NCBI GenBank assembly: GCA_947589435.1
Contig: CANQBI010000011.1
Span: forward strand, 1-46,221
Source of the DNA: an uncultured Bacilli bacterium
Lineage (GTDB): Bacteria; Bacillota_I; Bacilli_A; RF39; UBA660
Reading direction: 5' to 3'
Length of the DNA: 46,221 bases
The notes under the pieces were generated by a model. That model made no database searches, was not told where the DNA came from, and worked only from the letters and a program-made list of their open reading frames with translations. Positions 38,183 to 46,221 of this stretch are shown in pieces; positions within the stretch are counted from its first letter, which is position 1, and each line of letters opens with the position of its first letter. The translations under genes were made by a program, and so were the position numbers.

Positions 38183-39010
38183 TTATACACTTATAACTTC
38201 ATTTGCTAAACTATCTATATAATTTAACACATTATTAATTGCATCATCAATATTGATATCTAACCAATTATCTTTTGGGTTATTTAAATTATTTTTAAAT
38301 AATCTAGAATTAAATATTTTAGATAATCTTTCCCCTATATCATGAATATTATTTTCCTTCATATTTTGATCATTATAAATGTATGTAACAAAAGATTTAA
38401 TTAATTTCATTCTATCTAAATTACAAAAATTAATTAAATAATAAAAATCAAATAAATCTTTGTATCTTGTTGACCTTACTCCCATTTTTAATAAAGATTT
38501 TAATTTTTCTGTAAATATTTGTTCTTTAGAATTAATTAATAAACAAATATTTTCATTTAACGCATTCAAATTAAAATAATACTCATCTTGTTCTATTTCA
38601 AATAACTTATGAACTCCTATATCAAGTTTAATATTTAAAATATTATTATAATTATCAGTTAGATTAATATAAACCCTTTTTCCATCATAGTCTTGATGAT
38701 GTAATGGCACAATTTTACCAACAATTTCAATTTTAATACCATCATCTACTTTATCTAAAATATTAATAAAATCAATAATCGATTTATCACTTAAAGAGTA
38801 TTTTATAAAATCTAAATCTAAATCTCTGGTTGCTCTCCGTTTGTCATTAGAAATGGAGTGCATTACCACTCCACCTTTAATCGTAATATGTTCTTTAAAT
38901 TTACTTTTAAATATTTTTGATAAAATAACATCTTGAGCCGCTTTAGCTTCGGCATCAACTACTTCATAACCTATATTTCTATACTCTCTAACTATATCTT
39001 TTATATTCAC
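38183..39010 (-). CDS. AbiEii-type nucleotidyltransferase toxin
   Basis: ITIKGGVVMHSISNDKRRATRDLDLDF; TEKLKSLLKMGVRSTRYKDLFDFYYL. Confidence 0.88.
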   Translation of the reverse strand: MNIKDIVREYRNIGYEVVDAEAKAAQDVILSKIFKSKFKEHITIKGGVVMHSISNDKRRATRDLDLDFIKYSLSDKSIIDFINILDKVDDGIKIEIVGKIVPLHHQDYDGKRVYINLTDNYNNILNIKLDIGVHKLFEIEQDEYYFNLNALNENICLLINSKEQIFTEKLKSLLKMGVRSTRYKDLFDFYYLINFCNLDRMKLIKSFVTYIYNDQNMKENNIHDIGERLSKIFNSRLFKNNLNNPKDNWLDINIDDAINNVLNYIDSLANEVISV

Positions 39011-39552
39011 TAAAAAACCTCCCTTTGCAATATATCAAATAGACCTACTTCATTTTTAAACAAAGACAAATATTCTTCAATTTTATACATATCTAGCTCA
39101 TCACTTATCAAACGATAATTATTAATAATTTCTTTATAATAATCAAAAGGTATTGAGGCCCTTTTTCTTACTAATTCAATTAATAATCTTTCCTTATCAT
39201 ACATCTTTACTATGTTACCATTTATATTAACTTCTGTTTTTCCATAATTTAAGATACTATCTTTTTGATAATATTGCACAACATCTAAATCATTTATTTT
39301 TCTAGCATTTCTACTAGTAGCCACATAAATTTTTTGTGGAATAACATCAGTTAAATCATAATAATAAAAAGCCGAATCCATAGTAATAATCGCCCCTTTA
39401 TACTTTTTCGAAATTACTATCATTGGATTAACTATATCACTACTAGAATAAACCCCTTTCTTTAATCTATAAATCTTTTTACTCTTTATTGCTTTTTCAA
39501 TTTTTAATCGTGAACCATATTTTTTTAAAATTTCTTGATATGAATAAACCAT
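39010..39552 (-). CDS. AbiEi-type antitoxin
   Basis: LKIEKAIKSKKIYRLKKGVYSS; TMDSAFYYYDLTDVIPQKIYVATSRNARKI; adjacent to AbiEii. Confidence 0.85.
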   Translation of the reverse strand: MVYSYQEILKKYGSRLKIEKAIKSKKIYRLKKGVYSSSDIVNPMIVISKKYKGAIITMDSAFYYYDLTDVIPQKIYVATSRNARKINDLDVVQYYQKDSILNYGKTEVNINGNIVKMYDKERLLIELVRKRASIPFDYYKEIINNYRLISDELDMYKIEEYLSLFKNEVGLFDILQREVF

Positions 39553-39573
39553 ATTTCATCACCAATTAAATAA

Positions 39574-39620
39574 TAACACAATGTACCACATAAGTCAAGT
39601 TTGTGTGGTACATTGTGTTA
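39574..39620. promoter_or_regulatory. Perfect 17-bp inverted repeat, probable AbiEi operator
   Basis: TAACACAATGTACCACA-N13-TGTGGTACATTGTGTTA upstream of the antitoxin start. Confidence 0.75.
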
Positions 39621-39643
39621 AAATCTTTTTTACAATTAGTTTT

Positions 39644-42460
39644 CTATTTATTAGCGTCAAATATCTTCTTTAAGAATTCTCCTGTAAACGAACCTTTTAT
39701 TTTACTTACTTCTTCAGGAGTACCAGTAGCAATTACATTACCTCCAAATTTACCACCTTCCGGTCCTAAATCAATAACATAATCGGCTTGTTTAATAACA
39801 TCTAAGTTATGTTCAATAACAATTACAGTATCGCCATTATCGACAATCCGATTTAAAACTTCCAGAAGTTTTTTAATGTCAGCAGAATGAAGTCCCGTTG
39901 TTGGTTCATCTAAGATAAATACGGATTTACCTGTAGCTTTCTTTTGTAATTCTTTGGCTAGTTTTACTCTTCCGGCTTCGCCACCCGATAATGTTGGAGC
40001 TCCTTGACCTAACTTAATATAAGAAAGTCCTACTTCATTCATAACTTTTAATTTATCATAAACTTTAGGAATGTTTTCAAAGAAAGGTAAGGCTTCACTT
40101 ACTCGCATATCTAGAACATCAGCAATACTTTTACCTTTAAATTTAACATCCAAAGTTTCTTTATTATATCTTTTACCACCACAAACATCACAAGGAACGT
40201 ATACATCTGGTAAGAAGTGCATTTCAATTTTCTTAACACCATCTCCCCAACAGGCTTCACATCTTCCACCCTTAACATTGAAGGAGAATCTTCCTTTATC
40301 ATATCCCCGCATTTTGGATTCTTTCATGTTAGCAAAGACATCTCTAATATCATCAAATACGCCCACATAAGTAGCCGGGTTACTTCTTGGAGTTCTCCCA
40401 ATGGCATCTTGACTAATATTGACTACTTTATCAACGTTTTCAATTCCTTTAACACCTTTGCATTTACCAGGAATATCTTTCGAACGATATATTTCTTTAT
40501 GTAAAGTCTTATAAAGTATTTCATTAACTAAAGTTGATTTACCGCTTCCGGAAACACCTGTTACCACAATGAACTTATTTAAAGGAAATTTAACATTAAT
40601 TTTATTTAAATTGTTTTCTTCAGCTCCTCTTACTTCTAAGAATAAGCCATTACCTTTTCGATGTTTTTTAGGAATCTCAATTTTTTCTTTGCCACTTAAA
40701 TAACGACCTGTAATACTTTTATCATTTTGCATTACTTCTTCAGGAGTACCAGCCGCCACAACATAACCACCAGCATCTCCGGCTCCTGGACCAATATCGA
40801 CTAAATAATCGGCAGCGAGCATTGTATCGGTATCATGTTCAACAACAATTAAAGTATTCCCTAAATCCCGCATTTCTTTTAAAGAATTAATTAGTTTTTC
40901 ATTATCTCTTTGATGTAGACCAATCGATGGCTCATCTAAAACATATAAGACACCCGAAAGTTTACTACCAATTTGGGTAGCAAGTCTTATTCTTTGGGCT
41001 TCTCCTCCTGATAAGGTCGCGGCACTTCTCGCTAAAGTTAAATAACTTAAACCAACATTCATTAAGAATTCTAATCTCGCTAAAATCTCTTTAATAAGAA
41101 GGCCACTTATCTCTTTTTCTTCATTAGTTAGTTTTAAATTTTCTAGAAATTCTTTTAATTCATCAATGGCCATTTCCGTAAGTTCATAAATATTTTTCTT
41201 GTTAATTTTAACCGCTAAAATCTCGTCTTTTAATCTTGTCCCATGACATTCATTACAAACGGATTCCACCATAAAACCTTCAATCCATTCTCTAATCCAA
41301 GAAGAATTGGTCTCTAAATAACGTCTTTCTAAATTATTAACAATACCTTCATATTTACTTTTAGTATCTCTGGTACTACCATTCTTCGCTACATAATGAA
41401 AATCCATTATATCATTGGTTCCATATAAAATAATATCTAAATCTTTTTTAGGCATATCTTTAACTGGAATATCTAAATTGATATGGTAATGTTCGGATAC
41501 TGTATATAAACTACTCATATACATATTGTTATCTAAGTTGATTGCTACAATAGCACCTTTATTAATACTTTTATTTTTATCCGGAATTAATAAATCTTCA
41601 CTAATTTTAAGTTTTGTACCAAGTCCCTTACATTCATCACAAGCTCCATATGGTGAGTTAAATGAAAACATCCGAGGTTCTAACTCACTTAAAGAAAAAT
41701 TACAATAAGGGCAAGCATAGTTTTCACTCATTAAAAGTTCTTCTTCATCATTTATCTTAATAAGGACTAAACCATGAGCCATTTTAGCACTTACTTCTAA
41801 GGCTTCAAAAATCCTACTTCTCTCGTCATTACTTACTCTTAATTTATCAATTAAAACATAAATATCATCTTTAATATTTTTTTCTAAAGTAATTTCATCC
41901 GTACTATTATATAAGGTTCCATTAACTAAAATTCTTGTGAATCCCTTACTACGTAGATCCTCAATTAAATCTTTATGAGTTCCTTTTTCCCCTCTTACAA
42001 TTGGCGAATATATTTCAATCTTCGTTCCTTCTTCAAAATTTAAAACTTTATTGGTCATTTCTTCTATACTTTGACTTTTTATTGGTATTTTATGCGTAGG
42101 ACAATAAGGAACTCCAATTCTCGCAAATAATAGTCTTAAATAATCGTATAATTCGGTGATAGTTCCCACAGTTGAACGGGGATTTTTATTGGTGGTTTTT
42201 TGGTCAATCGAAATACTTGGCGAAAGCCCTTCAATAGAATCTACATCAGGTTTATCCCCCGAACCAATAAATTGCCGAGCATAAGCTGATAAGCTTTCCA
42301 CATATCTTCTTTCTCCTTCAGCATAAATCGTATCAAAAGCTAAACTACTTTTCCCACTTCCAGAAACTCCTGTCATAACAATTAATTTGTTTTTAGGTAG
42401 TTCCAAATCAACATTTTTTAAATTATTTTCTCTTGCTCCTCTTATAACAATTTTATCCAT
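39644..42460 (-). CDS. uvrA: Excinuclease ABC subunit A
   Basis: MTGVSGSGKSSLAFDTIYAEGERRYVESLSAYARQF; zinc-finger CPYC..., LSGGEAQRI, LSGGEAGRVKLAKEL. Confidence 0.98.
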   Translation of the reverse strand: MDKIVIRGARENNLKNVDLELPKNKLIVMTGVSGSGKSSLAFDTIYAEGERRYVESLSAYARQFIGSGDKPDVDSIEGLSPSISIDQKTTNKNPRSTVGTITELYDYLRLLFARIGVPYCPTHKIPIKSQSIEEMTNKVLNFEEGTKIEIYSPIVRGEKGTHKDLIEDLRSKGFTRILVNGTLYNSTDEITLEKNIKDDIYVLIDKLRVSNDERSRIFEALEVSAKMAHGLVLIKINDEEELLMSENYACPYCNFSLSELEPRMFSFNSPYGACDECKGLGTKLKISEDLLIPDKNKSINKGAIVAINLDNNMYMSSLYTVSEHYHINLDIPVKDMPKKDLDIILYGTNDIMDFHYVAKNGSTRDTKSKYEGIVNNLERRYLETNSSWIREWIEGFMVESVCNECHGTRLKDEILAVKINKKNIYELTEMAIDELKEFLENLKLTNEEKEISGLLIKEILARLEFLMNVGLSYLTLARSAATLSGGEAQRIRLATQIGSKLSGVLYVLDEPSIGLHQRDNEKLINSLKEMRDLGNTLIVVEHDTDTMLAADYLVDIGPGAGDAGGYVVAAGTPEEVMQNDKSITGRYLSGKEKIEIPKKHRKGNGLFLEVRGAEENNLNKINVKFPLNKFIVVTGVSGSGKSTLVNEILYKTLHKEIYRSKDIPGKCKGVKGIENVDKVVNISQDAIGRTPRSNPATYVGVFDDIRDVFANMKESKMRGYDKGRFSFNVKGGRCEACWGDGVKKIEMHFLPDVYVPCDVCGGKRYNKETLDVKFKGKSIADVLDMRVSEALPFFENIPKVYDKLKVMNEVGLSYIKLGQGAPTLSGGEAGRVKLAKELQKKATGKSVFILDEPTTGLHSADIKKLLEVLNRIVDNGDTVIVIEHNLDVIKQADYVIDLGPEGGKFGGNVIATGTPEEVSKIKGSFTGEFLKKIFDANK

Positions 42461-42574
42461 TTTCCATCACCACAATATTCCCTATATATTTTAAACTTTT
42501 TCTAATAATTTTCAAGCATAATTAATATATCAAACAATTGTATTATTTGCAAGTCTAAATTAACAATTTATACG

Positions 42575-42604
42575 AAAAAGGCACCATTACCCAAGTGCCT
42601 TTTA
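42575..42604 (-). terminator. Rho-independent terminator
   Basis: Minus strand AAAAGGCACTTGGGTAATGGTGCCTTTTT. Confidence 0.8.
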
Positions 42605-42659
42605 TGGTAGAGATAACTCCTCTACAGTAGTATTATGACCAAATTAATTTATTTTATAC

Positions 42660-43682
42660 TTATTTTTTTAATAATTTATAAGACATACTTCCTAATTTAT
42701 CATCACATTTATTTTGCATACTACCATTATAAGTATTTTCTATTTCTCCTTCCGGAGTAAAATAATATATTTGACAAGTAAGCATATCTTTATAAACCCG
42801 AATAGGAAGAGTTGTTCTTATTCCTAAATGAAAGTATCCTTTATAACCAATTGAGCCCATTCCTCCCGAACAATGCACGTGATATCCTAATCTTCCTAAA
42901 GAACTACGCCCACTAATCATCGGAATTAAATTATTGGTCTCGGTCCACTCATTAGTTCTTCCTAAATAAGTTTTATCGGGATACAAAATAGTTCCTTCTT
43001 CCCCAATATTAAAATATTCTACTTTATTCTCTTTTTTGATATCTAAAATCGGATCCGTATAATAACCCATTTTCGGATTTAAACTTAAATTAACGGAATT
43101 AGGATTAATTAAAATTTTATTATCGGGATTAATAACGATATCACCAGTAGTCATTCTTTTCTTTATTTCATCGCCACTAAGCATCCCAATATATTTACTA
43201 GTCTCATCTAAACTTTTAAAAAATGTTAAATTACCAACTTCAATATTAGGATAAATTATTGTGGGTTTCGTACAAATGATACTAAGTAAAAATGGGCCAT
43301 CATAATTATCGGTACCATAACCACTAGTAAGCTCTATACTAAGTCCTAGCAAAGATAAAGAAGTTCTTCCATGCATAACCGGAATATAACCTTTAGTTTT
43401 AATATTCTCATTAGTCTTAGCTAAATAAACTTTATGAGGTTCTAAAAGCATACCTGATGCAGGTATTCTTGTTTTTCTTAATTTATTAATAACCCCTTTA
43501 AATACTTCCTCTTGATACTCATAACTTTCTTTAGTATCTACCACCATATAATCATAAAAGTATAACTCATCACTTAAAGTAATCCGACAACTATTGGGTT
43601 TATCTAAAGCATTATGAAGCATATTATCTATTTGAATATTTCCTAAATCTATTTGTTTTTTTATTTCTTTATTTGTGAGCAT
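42660..43682 (-). CDS. Protein with two tandem dCTP deaminase/dUTPase-superfamily domains
   Basis: Two repeats each of KxxxLGRTNE-like, GRxSLxxLG and IxYP-like motifs (HGRTSLSLLGLSIELTSGYG; SGRSSLGRLGYHVHCSGGMG). Confidence 0.85.
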   Translation of the reverse strand: MLTNKEIKKQIDLGNIQIDNMLHNALDKPNSCRITLSDELYFYDYMVVDTKESYEYQEEVFKGVINKLRKTRIPASGMLLEPHKVYLAKTNENIKTKGYIPVMHGRTSLSLLGLSIELTSGYGTDNYDGPFLLSIICTKPTIIYPNIEVGNLTFFKSLDETSKYIGMLSGDEIKKRMTTGDIVINPDNKILINPNSVNLSLNPKMGYYTDPILDIKKENKVEYFNIGEEGTILYPDKTYLGRTNEWTETNNLIPMISGRSSLGRLGYHVHCSGGMGSIGYKGYFHLGIRTTLPIRVYKDMLTCQIYYFTPEGEIENTYNGSMQNKCDDKLGSMSYKLLKK

Positions 43683-44223
43683 GATGATCTTCCTTTTCTA
43701 ATACTTTTACCCTTTTATATTCTTTAGCCATCCTTGACTCCGTAGCTTCAACTTGACCAAAGTATTTACCCCGATAAACATTTTCGCTATTACCTATTAA
43801 AGGATAATAATAAATTCTTCCGATTGGAATATTAGGATATACTATCGTCGGATTAGCACAAATAATCTCTAAAGTCCATGTTCCCTCAAAACCATTATCG
43901 CCAAAACCCGCTGTTATATGAATTTCCACTCCTAAACTAGCCAGTTCCGTAATTCCTGATAAAAGAGGAACAAAACCATAAGTTTTAGTATATTCATTAG
44001 TTCTTCCTAAATATAATTTGTTAGGTTCTAACATAAGACCTTCAGGGGGTATCTTAATAACTTTAGTAGGACTTGGATTTTGCACATCTAAAAAAGGGGT
44101 ATCATAGACTTTTAAAGTATCCCCTAAAGTGACTTCAATATAATTTTCTCCTAGTTTGTCTTCACAATTAGATACATATATATTATTTGGTATTTCTTTT
44201 TTTACACCTTCTTTATTTAACAT
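43669..44223 (-). CDS. Single-domain dCTP deaminase-like protein
   Basis: KLYLGRTNEYTKTYGFVPLLSGITELASLGVEIHITAGFGDNGFEGTWTLEIICANPTIVYPNIPIGRIYYY. Confidence 0.85.
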   Translation of the reverse strand: MLNKEGVKKEIPNNIYVSNCEDKLGENYIEVTLGDTLKVYDTPFLDVQNPSPTKVIKIPPEGLMLEPNKLYLGRTNEYTKTYGFVPLLSGITELASLGVEIHITAGFGDNGFEGTWTLEIICANPTIVYPNIPIGRIYYYPLIGNSENVYRGKYFGQVEATESRMAKEYKRVKVLEKEDHHAHK

Positions 44224-44233
44224 AAAACCCTCC

Positions 44234-45751
44234 TTACTTTTCTTTAATTAATTTTTTATCTTTTTCGATAAAATCACTATAATCATTATTATAAATTACT
44301 TTTTTGACTTTCTTACCTATTTCCGTATTTTGATATTTAGTTAAAATTCTATCTATAACAATATCTTTAGTTAATAGATAATAAGTTGCTATATACATTA
44401 ATTTTTTTAAAATATAATCATGAGCGTACCCCTCTAGAATCTCTACTAAAAAGGTTCTAGCAATCATATAGAAGTCTTCAAAATCATCTTTGGTAAATTT
44501 ATCTAAGGAAACACTTTTTAATACTTTAAGGAAATTCTTTTCTTCAGTTAAACTTTCACCATAACTATCTAATAAAAATAATAATCTAGCTTTAACATTT
44601 TCTAAATCTTCACTCTCTCCATATTTATTTATAAGATAATGCGCTAAAATGATATATCTTAAATAAAAGGCTCGATTAATATTTTGATTATCTAAATAAA
44701 ACTTAAATAATTCGGTGGCGGCTTCTTTTTCGCTTATTTCTTCCTCTTCCTCATCTTCGTCATCATCTTCTACTTCATCTTCAAAATCATCATGATAAGC
44801 CGCCATTTTGTCTTCTATTTCTTCCATTTCTTCTAAAAATTTATCAGGAAAAACAGGTTCTGCTAAACAAGAGCCATAATCTTCTTCGGATAATTCTTCA
44901 TCATCATTACTGTTTTGGGCTTTTGCAAATTTTTTATATTCAAATAAGCCTTGTATATCCATAAGTAACTTATCACAAGCAATAGATTTAGTACCAAAAA
45001 TAGCATCATAAAAACTATTTTCTAATAAATACTCTAATTTTTTCTCATGTAACTCACAAAATTTATCTTTTATAATATCTTCACTAAGTAAGTCATAATC
45101 GTCATCATCATTTAACAATTCTAAACATCTAATAATAGTATCATAACATCTGATTTTGGTATAAGAAGAATTTCCTATTTTAGTTAAAGTGTTAATGATA
45201 AACTTAGAAATAGCTTCTATATTAGGACTATTTTTAATAATTTTATATTCATAGTATTTTTTTTCTAAAGTTTTTTCAACTTCCACAAGTTTTAAAACTT
45301 CCTTTTTAATTTTCGTGGCATGCAAAGCATCCATTGGTTTTAAAGCTCCACTAAAAGTTATTAATTTTCCACAAATTAAACGATTATAAGGATCTTCATG
45401 AAAAGGTAAATCAAATTTCACATCCTCAAATGATTCCATATCCACATCTTCTTTTAAATAAATTCTTTCATTATCATAAGTAAAATATTCGTCATAATTA
45501 ATTAAAAAATTTTCAAAGTTTTTTCTTTCTTCTTCTAAAGATATATTAAGTCCATAATTATGAAATTCTTTAAGTAATTCTGGGAAATATTCATCATCAT
45601 ATTCCTTAAAACGACTGTGATAATCAATATGTTCTTGAATTAGAGCAAGACGATAATTATGTAATTCTTCATAAGTTAAAGACCTTTTATCTTCATAATC
45701 ATAATAACTTTCAAATGCTAAAAAGATTATAAAATCAAAATAATTCTCCAT
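44234..45751 (-). CDS. Hypothetical protein, helical, with central acidic stretch
   Basis: 505-aa intact ORF; DDFEDEVEDDDEDEEEEE; tandem paralog at 45761-46221. Confidence 0.75.
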   Translation of the reverse strand: MENYFDFIIFLAFESYYDYEDKRSLTYEELHNYRLALIQEHIDYHSRFKEYDDEYFPELLKEFHNYGLNISLEEERKNFENFLINYDEYFTYDNERIYLKEDVDMESFEDVKFDLPFHEDPYNRLICGKLITFSGALKPMDALHATKIKKEVLKLVEVEKTLEKKYYEYKIIKNSPNIEAISKFIINTLTKIGNSSYTKIRCYDTIIRCLELLNDDDDYDLLSEDIIKDKFCELHEKKLEYLLENSFYDAIFGTKSIACDKLLMDIQGLFEYKKFAKAQNSNDDEELSEEDYGSCLAEPVFPDKFLEEMEEIEDKMAAYHDDFEDEVEDDDEDEEEEEISEKEAATELFKFYLDNQNINRAFYLRYIILAHYLINKYGESEDLENVKARLLFLLDSYGESLTEEKNFLKVLKSVSLDKFTKDDFEDFYMIARTFLVEILEGYAHDYILKKLMYIATYYLLTKDIVIDRILTKYQNTEIGKKVKKVIYNNDYSDFIEKDKKLIKEK

Positions 45752-45760
45752 AAACCATCC

Positions 45761-46221
45761 TTATTTTTCTTTAATTAATTTTTTATCTTTTTCGATAAAA
45801 TCACTATAATCATTATTATAAATTACTTTTTTAACTTTTTTACCTATTTCCGTATTTTGATATTTAGTTATAATTCTATCTATAACGATATCTTTAGTTA
45901 ATAGATAGTAAGTTGCTACATACATTAATTTCTTTAAAATATTTACCTCAGCATATCCTTTTAAGATTTCTATTAAAAATACTCTTGCTACCATATAGAA
46001 ATCCTCAAAATCCTCTTTAGTAAATTTATCTAAAGGAACACTTTCTAATACTTTAAGGAAATTTTTTTCTTCAGTTAAACTTTCGCCATAGTTATCTAAT
46101 AAAAATAATAATCTAACTTTAACATTTTCTAAATCTTCATTATTTCCATATTTATTTATAAGATAATGCGCTAAAATGATATATCTTAAATAAAAGGCTC
46201 GATTAATATTTTGATTATCTA
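45761..46221 (-). CDS. Tandem paralog of 44234-45751, truncated by window edge
   Basis: Frame open to the window end (LDNQNINRAFYLRYIILAHYLINKYGNNEDLENVKVRLLFLL...); extends beyond the listed ORF. Confidence 0.8.
   Translation of the reverse strand, partial: DNQNINRAFYLRYIILAHYLINKYGNNEDLENVKVRLLFLLDNYGESLTEEKNFLKVLESVPLDKFTKEDFEDFYMVARVFLIEILKGYAEVNILKKLMYVATYYLLTKDIVIDRIITKYQNTEIGKKVKKVIYNNDYSDFIEKDKKLIKEK

Noticed and set aside
40071-40504. ORFs antisense to or out of frame with uvrA (also those within leuS and the helicase)
   Set aside because: Overlap strongly conserved coding sequence; no independent support.
1-46221. CRISPR array, rRNA operon, integrase/transposase, reverse transcriptase, or UGA recoding
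   Set aside because: None seen. The only short tandem array is three 10-bp units, no RT motif was found in the listed ORFs, and annotated genes read normally with standard stops.

Overview
AT-rich, low-GC Bacillota/Mollicutes-like chromosomal window (taxon inferred from gene content only). Nearly all genes are on the minus strand. Housekeeping anchors are leuS, a SNF2 helicase, trxB, lgt, uvrA and tRNA-Gly(TCC). Between them lie: (a) an acyl-lipid-like cluster (AMP ligase, ACP, Sfp-type PPTase, two GT8 glycosyltransferases, two PlsC-like acyltransferases); (b) a heterodimeric ABC exporter, a nuclease, and a TetR regulator divergent from a giant MMPL transporter; (c) a 6-kb accessory island (about 30.1-36.3 kb) with two copies of a two-gene surface-protein module, a DinJ/YafQ-type TA pair, HTH regulators and one decayed regulator copy; (d) an AbiE-type TA pair; (e) tandem dCTP-deaminase-like domains and two tandem unknown paralogs. 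The strongest signal is in (c): an about 103-bp Asn-codon-rich sequence at 30180-30282 looks like the template repeat of a diversity-generating retroelement. The C-termini of the two lectin-like surface proteins look like its variable regions, with differences concentrated at template adenines. No reverse transcriptase is visible in the window. Other notable observations are a 2+1 set of dCTP-deaminase-like domains with complementary active-site losses, a metallophosphoesterase paired with an apparently dead paralog behind a leader peptide and terminator, and an MMPL transporter with a large internal repeat domain.
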